Below, piece by piece: positions 59,657 to 64,000 of a stretch of 64,000 nucleotides of DNA (positions are counted from its first letter, which is position 1; every line of letters begins with the position of its first letter). The stretch lies in the IMG/VR virus record IMGVR_UViG_3300038415_000014, positions 119,534 through 183,533 of that record; one strand, 5' to 3'. This DNA is from a virus. Below the pieces are notes generated by a model, which searched no databases, was not told where the DNA came from, and saw only the letters and a list, made by a program, of their open reading frames with translations. The position numbers and the translations under genes are program-made.

Positions 59657-60000
59657 GTAACAGGCCAAATCCCCTCACCCTTGGTGAATGACTTGGCTAA
59701 GTTCTCTCGACCTTGGGCTGTCTTCAGATACTCACCGGTTAGATTGCGAACATCCTCCGGGACACCCTCGGCCCAAACTGATTCCTTCAAGTTGACAAGG
59801 CCAATCTCCCAAAACTCTTGAGGCTTGGAATGGGTACCCCGTTTGAAATTGATGCGGTCCCACAACTTGAGATACCATGGCCTAGGTTGTTCTAGATCGG
59901 GTGCGGTACAGTACCCTATAGTACGAGTATAAGGATCATCACAGCAAAGGATCTCGCATCCTGGGTTACTTCTCACATACTGCTTGATAGCTCCAACCAT
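59647..60000 (-). CDS. Unknown protein, ends inside tRNA-Arg
   Basis: 117 residues. GCEILCCDDPYTRTIGYC in the N-terminal half and LTGEYLKTAQGRENLAKSF in the C-terminal half. The latter resembles LTEYFQSALGRQLMARLL in the next gene, so the two may be distant paralogues. Stop codon lies in the first bases of tRNA-Arg(CCU). Confidence 0.55.
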   Translation of the reverse strand: MVGAIKQYVRSNPGCEILCCDDPYTRTIGYCTAPDLEQPRPWYLKLWDRINFKRGTHSKPQEFWEIGLVNLKESVWAEGVPEDVRNLTGEYLKTAQGRENLAKSFTKGEGIWPVTLQ

Positions 60001-60033
60001 CTAGAAGAAGTTTTCGTACCGCATACTCTGGTA

Positions 60034-60351
60034 CTACACCAAGCTACTCAACTCTGGTGATCGCATACCGTTGGTGAGGAGACGCGCCATCAATTGACGC
60101 CCGAGGGCCGATTGAAAGTACTCGGTCAAGATTTCACAAGCTCTCTCTGGGAGATTCTTGACTGACACACTGAAGCTCTTGCACTTGATCCGCCAAGTTG
60201 GTCGATTGAGCAAGAACGGATCGATGTCCTTTATGGTGAACCCATAGAGCAAGTCCTCCGGAACATCAGCGAAGACTATCACGCGCCATGGGTGCTCTTT
60301 CACATAGTACAGGATGGCGATTATCATCTCACGGATGTTTTCGAAATCCAT
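60034..60351 (-). CDS. Unknown protein, possible paralogue of its neighbour
   Basis: 105 residues, starting FENIREMIIAILYYVKEHPW, with a mixed alpha/beta pattern and a C-terminal helix similar to that of 59647-60000. Overlaps the upstream small basic gene by 28 bp. Function unknown. Confidence 0.5.
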   Translation of the reverse strand: MDFENIREMIIAILYYVKEHPWRVIVFADVPEDLLYGFTIKDIDPFLLNRPTWRIKCKSFSVSVKNLPERACEILTEYFQSALGRQLMARLLTNGMRSPELSSLV

Positions 60352-60524
60352 CCCCGTGATACACCGAGATCTCTGAGCTGCTCTCTCTCAGAGCACCTGC
60401 TTGCTAACTCTTGTTGGGTGAGTATCCTGTGGTTTCGTCGACCATCGGTCTTACGGAGCATGCACATCCCGCAACAACCCTTGATACCCGCTCGGCGCCG
60501 ATGCCGTCTTTTGAAGTTTGCCAT
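60324..60524 (-). CDS. Small basic conserved phage protein
   Basis: 66 residues with AAGGAGG five bases before the ATG. MANFKRRHRRRAGIKGCCGMCM followed by a polar tail is a small basic Cys-containing protein type that I recall from many tailed phages. Likely RNA or DNA binding. Function unknown. Confidence 0.7.
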   Translation of the reverse strand: MANFKRRHRRRAGIKGCCGMCMLRKTDGRRNHRILTQQELASRCSEREQLRDLGVSRGWISKTSVR

Positions 60525-60587
60525 GGTTCCTCCTTGCCGCCGTCAGCGGCTCGAACGTGAACCAAGGAATTCTTCGAGATGACACTT

Positions 60588-60884
60588 TCAGACCTTATCG
60601 ACAACCAAGGACCTGCGGAACCTGGGGTCCCCTTCGAGCTTGAACCTCTTGGACGTGTCCTGCCCGGGTGGGAGCTTCATCTCCCACCCCTCTGTCGCCC
60701 AACTATAGTGGTTGACCGTGACCCTGTCTCCGTTGACAGACTTCACCTCTAGCTGAACCCCTCGACGAATCTCAGACCACCAGTCACCGCTCTTCGTCCA
60801 GATCTTGAGGACATCCCCTTTGGACAAGGTTGATGCGACTACGAAGCGAGCAGACACTCTGGAGATAATAGTCAGGTCTTCCAC
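60588..60884 (-). CDS. Unknown protein with SH3-like region and RVSARF motif
   Basis: About 98 residues if the GTG at 60884 is the start; upstream in-frame sequence runs into tRNA-His. ISRVSARFVVAS near the N-terminus is one of the recurring motifs. The rest is beta-rich (KGDVLKIWTKSGDWWSEI, VTVNHYSWATEGWEM) and may form a small barrel. Start is uncertain. Confidence 0.5.
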   Translation of the reverse strand: MEDLTIISRVSARFVVASTLSKGDVLKIWTKSGDWWSEIRRGVQLEVKSVNGDRVTVNHYSWATEGWEMKLPPGQDTSKRFKLEGDPRFRRSLVVDKV

Positions 60885-60913
60885 ATCAAGCAAGCCACAT
60901 AAGTGAAAATTTG

Positions 60914-60986
60914 GGTGACCGACGGGACTCGAACCCGCACATATACGATTCACAGTCGTACGCCTTACCTTTTGGCTACGGTCACC
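60914..60986 (-). tRNA. tRNA-His (GUG)
   Basis: Acceptor GTGACCG/CGGTCAC with G at -1 opposite C73, the histidine identity feature. Anticodon arm TACGA-CTGTGAA-TCGTA. No CCA encoded. Confidence 0.92.
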
Positions 60987-61003
60987 ATAATGCTACTCTC
61001 CTG

Positions 61004-62023
61004 TTACCAAATGGGGAACAGTAGAAGGTTTCGTGGGTTACTGAACAACGGGCTAGGAATAGGAGCCCCAGGAGTCCACAAATGAGTACTACGCGAGTAG
61101 GTCAGAGGGATAACAGTATTTGATGCAAAGTCAGCAGCTAATGCGATATCACCAATGCCATCATTAGCCACAGCGACCTCTCCGATGTTTCCGTACCCAG
61201 TAAACACTTGACCTGCGCTGAAGGTTTCTGTCCCCGGATCATAGTTGATGGTGCGGATAATCCCACCCTCACCCTCACCATTACCACCAATTGCAGATAA
61301 ACCATCAGGTCTCCATGTCACACCATTTATGGGAACTGGTATCGAAACACGATTCCAAACGGATCCGTTCCAGATGAGACCATCTGAAGCTACTGCTGCA
61401 TTATTACTTCCAATGATCGCAGTTGAACCATCTACTGATATACCGATCGCGAAGAATCGCTCACCTGAAGTATTCAATCCAATCGGACTTCCAGATGGAG
61501 CCCAAATCCCTGTGATGGGATCACGCGCGAGCGGATAGGCAGTGTTCCCGAATTTTCCAACTGCTAGAGCACGACTACCATCCCGGGTCATGCGGACCGA
61601 ATCGAGATCAGTTGATCCAACACTGACACCAGTCTTCGTCTCCCATAGTCCCAATGAGAGGTTGAAGTCGTACGGTGTTACCAAGGACGAAAAGTCACCA
61701 CCGGAAAGCGAATGCAACCCATCAGCAGACATAGTAACAGCTGCTGCTGCCCCACCTCCTGAATTAGGAACCAGAGTTCCAGCGGTCCATGTAATACCGT
61801 TGTAGTCAAGAGGTACTATGCCACTGCCTGGATAATTAGCGAATATAAGGCGGGATCCTTGCATATTCGACGCAATGGAGTTTAGGTTGTTAGCACTCGG
61901 ACCCGCAACGATGTTCTCTACAACGGTCCACACACCTGAACTCGAATACAAAAGGTGTGTAATATTATTGGACGAATAGTTCGACACCAGGGCATGCATC
62001 GAGAAGAAGAACTTGCGGCTCAT
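61004..62023 (-). CDS. Seven-repeat beta-propeller-like protein
   Basis: 339 residues from the ATG at 62023; longer frames cross the tRNA-Ser gene. About seven repeats of about 45 residues, each with a (G/H)xWTxG or IWAPSG strand, a (S/T)xDG(S/L)xA(L/I) turn (MSADGLHSLSGG, MTRDGSRALAVG, VSVDGSTAIIGS, WRPDGLSAIGG, VANDGIGDIALA) and a final strand before the next Trp. Seven blades suggest a WD40-like propeller. There may be a short hydrophobic start (SRKFFFSMHALV). Could be a host-interaction or virion protein; it is unusual inside a tRNA array. Confidence 0.65.
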   Translation of the reverse strand: MSRKFFFSMHALVSNYSSNNITHLLYSSSGVWTVVENIVAGPSANNLNSIASNMQGSRLIFANYPGSGIVPLDYNGITWTAGTLVPNSGGGAAAAVTMSADGLHSLSGGDFSSLVTPYDFNLSLGLWETKTGVSVGSTDLDSVRMTRDGSRALAVGKFGNTAYPLARDPITGIWAPSGSPIGLNTSGERFFAIGISVDGSTAIIGSNNAAVASDGLIWNGSVWNRVSIPVPINGVTWRPDGLSAIGGNGEGEGGIIRTINYDPGTETFSAGQVFTGYGNIGEVAVANDGIGDIALAADFASNTVIPLTYSRSTHLWTPGAPIPSPLFSNPRNLLLFPIW

Positions 62024-62062
62024 ACATAGCCGCCATCCATAAGTGAAATTTGACACTAGTTG

Positions 62063-62145
62063 CGGAAGAGAGCAGAGTCGAACTGCGGTCCTTGCGGGCA
62101 TCCAGGTTTCCAAGCTGGCGGGCGACCACTCACCCCATCCCTTCC
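62063..62145 (-). tRNA. tRNA-Ser (GGA)
   Basis: Class II. Acceptor GGAAGGG/CTCTTCC, anticodon arm CCAGC-TTGGAAA-CCTGG (last pair C-C), long variable arm, T-loop TTCGACT, G73. No CCA encoded. Confidence 0.85.
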
Positions 62146-62239
62146 AAATAGACCTGCTCACCCGACGGGCCTAAACTTATTTTCACAAGGTCTACCCTCC
62201 CGGACTGTGCTTCCGAGACTGAGTAGCGGGCGAACACGG
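62146..62239 (-). other. Structured spacer between two tRNA-Ser genes
   Basis: 94 nt without a gene. TAGACC/GGTCTA closes a 40-nt region, and CCC-GTC-GGG forms an inner hairpin. It does not fit the Y-like consensus. May be processing-related; low support. Confidence 0.35.
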
Positions 62240-62324
62240 CGGAAGGTAGAGGATTCGAACCCCGATGACTTTCACCACCTAGGAAATTAGCAATCTCCCT
62301 CCAGTCCGAACTGGTATACCTTCC
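62240..62324 (-). tRNA. tRNA-Ser (GCU)
   Basis: Class II. Acceptor GGAAGGT/ACCTTCC, anticodon arm GGAGA-TTGCTAA-TTTCC, long variable arm, T-loop TTCGAAT, G73. Confidence 0.88.
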
Positions 62325-62334
62325 ATAAGTACTC

Positions 62335-62420
62335 TGGCGGAAGACGGCTGAGTCGAACAGCTTACCCTAAGGTACCCCGGGGTTCGAATCCGGTGGGCGA
62401 CCGCTCACCCTACGCCTTCC
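62335..62420 (-). tRNA. tRNA-Ser (CGA)
   Basis: Class II. Acceptor GGAAGGC/GTCTTCC, anticodon loop TTCGAAC, T-arm GCTG-TTCGACT-CAGC, GCCA encoded. The upstream gene stops inside its 5' part. Confidence 0.88.
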
Positions 62421-63196
62421 ATAGATTCCTCTAGATCTTCGATGAAGTTCTGGAGATCATCTTGGATATACTCAAAGATCGTCTTGGAAGCACCGAGACG
62501 TTTATTGAGACGCTTACCTACATCAGTATCAAAGATCCAAGAAACTAATTCGCCTCCATCAGTTGGTATTGAGTCTTCCCACTGGTCCCAATCCTTTGGT
62601 AAGTTATGAACCCAGTCTTCAAAGTAGTCGAAGCTACCCTCTTCGGTGCGACTAAATGGGAGGTCAGGAATAACTGAGATTATGCGGGTGATTGCTTGCT
62701 TCGCGGTATGGAAGTCGAATGCTTTCAGCCACTCAAGGTTAGCAGGGGTTGGACCCTCTTCAGGCATCTCTGAGAGCTCATCGATCAACTTATCTCGCCC
62801 CCATCCATTCAAAGCCCTGGTTGCAGGTGAGGACTCAATATCCTCAAGTACAGCATCCTCGTCGAATGTCTTACCTCGCCGAGTCAACTCCCTCAGCAGA
62901 GGGGCGACCGCCTTCTTAATCTCAGGCCCCAGTACTAGGGTCTCTGACAAGTCTGTCAGTTCCTTGAGTTTAGGTGTGAACTGACGATTCAGACTGGACA
63001 ATCTTTCGTCGATGGCCTCTACATACCTAGACTTATCAAGGATGGGTTTCGAATCCAAAGCTTGACTCAATGTGCTCAAGTCTTGAACGAGAGGGACCAA
63101 ATCCCAACTCATAAGTGTATGCCATGCCAACTGGAGACGCCTAGCGTCCATAGCCATCTTGTAACGAGCCGCCACTCTGCTGATAATCGAGGACAT
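62405..63196 (-). CDS. Unknown protein with N-terminal RVAARY motif
   Basis: 263 residues. MSSIISRVAARYKMAMDAR opens the protein. The body is helical with acidic stretches (ELSEMPEEGPTP, YFEDWVHNLPKDWDQWEDS). The stop lies inside tRNA-Ser(CGA). No recognised family. Confidence 0.6.
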   Translation of the reverse strand: MSSIISRVAARYKMAMDARRLQLAWHTLMSWDLVPLVQDLSTLSQALDSKPILDKSRYVEAIDERLSSLNRQFTPKLKELTDLSETLVLGPEIKKAVAPLLRELTRRGKTFDEDAVLEDIESSPATRALNGWGRDKLIDELSEMPEEGPTPANLEWLKAFDFHTAKQAITRIISVIPDLPFSRTEEGSFDYFEDWVHNLPKDWDQWEDSIPTDGGELVSWIFDTDVGKRLNKRLGASKTIFEYIQDDLQNFIEDLEESMEGVG

Positions 63197-63225
63197 CGAC
63201 TAGGAGTGAATGACCAAAAGAATAG

Positions 63226-63299
63226 TCGGGGTGACACGATTTGAACGTGCAACAACTCGGACCCAAACCGAGTCCTCTACCAAATTGAGGTACACCCCG
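63226..63299 (-). tRNA. tRNA-Pro (UGG)
   Basis: Acceptor CGGGGTG/CACCCCG with C1:G72 typical of Pro, anticodon arm CTCGG-TTTGGGT-CCGAG, T-loop TTCAAAT. No CCA encoded. Confidence 0.92.
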
Positions 63300-63302
63300 A
63301 TG

Positions 63303-63360
63303 AAGTCGAGACAAGGATCGAAAAGATGCAAGCCTTTCGGCTCCGGTGCATTCTCGACTT
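63303..63360 (-). ncRNA. Minimal Y-RNA-like element, copy D
   Basis: 58 nt. Closing stem AAGTCGAG/CTCGACTT (8 bp), AATGC box, hairpin AGCC-GAAA-GGCT with a GNRA tetraloop in place of the tRNA mimic, then TCGATCCTTGT. It begins directly after the 3' end of tRNA-Leu(GAG) and ends 4 nt before tRNA-Pro. The GNRA loop supports the minus strand. Confidence 0.6.
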
Positions 63361-63363
63361 TAG

Positions 63364-63446
63364 TACACGAGAGAGGACTCGAACCTCCACGGGATTTCTC
63401 CCAGTAGCACCTCAAGCTACCGCGGTTGCCTTTACGCCACTCGTGC
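63364..63446 (-). tRNA. tRNA-Leu (GAG)
   Basis: Class II. Acceptor GCACGAG/CTCGTGT, anticodon arm GTAGC-TTGAGGT-GCTAC, long variable arm, T-loop TTCGAGT. No CCA encoded. Confidence 0.9.
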
Positions 63447-63480
63447 GTGAGTAATTCACTTCTACACTAAGGTAAGTATC

Positions 63481-63792
63481 ATGGATCGGACACTTCAAGA
63501 CTTCGAGGACAGCGTCATCGCTTGCAACCTAGTAGCTAGGGTTGCTGAGCAGAGTACTGAAAGCGTTGTACTAGCCGGTGCTGATGACAGCAGGCAGCTT
63601 ATAGATCGCCTCGAAAGGTTAGTATCCTCAGTCGAGGATAAGACCCAAGAGCTACGAACCGCCTTTAACAAGTACCGACATGACCCGAGCAAGATGGCTC
63701 CTCAGTTGAGCAACATGATTTCGGCTGCATCAGAGATAAGCTCGAACCTACGAGTCATCAACCGTACCCTAGACGGTGTCAAGAAGGCTTAA
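63481..63792 (+). CDS. Small helical protein, the only plus-strand gene in the window
   Basis: 103 residues, with AAGG nine bases upstream of the ATG. Helical, coiled-coil-like (RLERLVSSVEDKTQEL, MISAASEISSNLRVINRTL). CNLVARVAEQ near residue 15 is a weak version of the recurring motif. It is divergent from the tRNA block, with a 34-bp gap that could hold promoters for both directions. Confidence 0.6.
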   Translation: MDRTLQDFEDSVIACNLVARVAEQSTESVVLAGADDSRQLIDRLERLVSSVEDKTQELRTAFNKYRHDPSKMAPQLSNMISAASEISSNLRVINRTLDGVKKA

Positions 63793-63804
63793 AAGTCCGG
63801 TGGT

Positions 63805-63878
63805 CGCCAGTGACAAGGGAACGTGCAGACGTCTATTGTTTTTGCGATAATGTAGTCTTACACAGCATTCAACTGGCG
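63805..63878 (-). ncRNA. Minimal Y-RNA-like element, copy C
   Basis: Closing stem CGCCAGT/ACTGGCG, possibly extended by TCCGG/CCGGA outside it; AATGC box; an 8-bp second stem GTGTA(A)GAC/GTCTGCAC with one bulge; ACGTTCCCTTGT; and the shared GACTACATT segment. No tRNA mimic inside. It lies antisense, just downstream of the plus-strand gene. Confidence 0.55.
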
Positions 63879-63936
63879 AAAACCGGAACTTAGAAACCTG
63901 TACACCGTCTTGCTTAGAGTTGCAAGGAAAAGTTTG

Positions 63937-63994
63937 ACCCTGACAAGGGAACGGCAAAGAATGGGTGTGGCCTACGCATTGATGTTCCCAGGGT
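63937..63994 (-). ncRNA. Divergent Y-RNA-like element, copy E
   Basis: Closing stem ACCCTG/CAGGGT, AATGC and CCGTTCCCTTGT boxes present, but eight extra bases lie between the stem and AATGC, and GGGAAC/GTTCCC gives an alternative pairing. It shares TGACAAGGGAACG (plus strand) with copy C 130 bp away. Weakest of the six. Confidence 0.4.
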
Positions 63995-64000
63995 TCCTTG

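Overview
This window is a 64-kb piece of the genome of a large tailed double-stranded DNA bacteriophage. It carries a terminase large subunit, a portal and a prohead-protease-like gene, an almost complete replication and recombination gene set, and a long tRNA cluster with a tmRNA. Nearly every gene lies on the minus strand, with short gaps or 1-8 bp stop/start overlaps, so transcription runs from high to low coordinates. The host cannot be named from this sequence. The clamp, clamp loader, RecA, LigA and class II ribonucleotide reductase are all of bacterial type.

Layout by region. (1) 1-16.6 kb, virion and packaging: an intein-interrupted prohead-protease-like protein cut by the window edge, an endonuclease VII-like protein, portal, three tandem paralogues, a type IB topoisomerase, TerL with a likely small-terminase partner, a large Cys-repeat protein, a disordered protein with SxLP repeats, and an Ig-like virion protein. 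(2) 16.6-44.4 kb, information processing: a sigma-like regulator, a NusG-KOW/flap-nuclease fusion, DnaX, a TOPRIM primase, a Rad50 split into halves with Mre11 and a Cas4-like nuclease between them, a beta-type clamp, RecA, a RuvC-like resolvase, an SSB candidate, RecD2-like helicase, NAD-dependent ligase, B12-dependent ribonucleotide reductase, clamp-loader delta and delta', and GroEL. (3) 44.4-50.5 kb, RNA repair: a SpoU/TrmH methyltransferase, KptA, RtcB, a DEDDh exonuclease and a vWA protein. (4) 50.5-63.5 kb, RNA genes: one tmRNA, about 28 tRNAs, several structured RNAs, and small accessory and homing genes between them.

The most notable signal is a family of six noncoding RNAs scattered through the tRNA cluster. 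They share a closing stem, a 5' AAUGC box, a second stem, and a 3' CG-(A/U)-pyrimidine-CUUGU box. Three of them carry inside a circularly permuted tRNA mimic: a T-arm, an acceptor stem capped by a loop, then a D-arm. This is the architecture of bacterial YrlA-type Y RNAs, which bind the Ro60/Rsr protein, and in bacteria those RNAs are encoded next to rtcB. Here rtcB, kptA, a TrmH-like methylase, an RNA-repair-type HAD phosphatase and a tmRNA lie in the same 20 kb. I infer a phage programme that keeps its translation apparatus working by supplying, repairing and monitoring tRNAs during infection.
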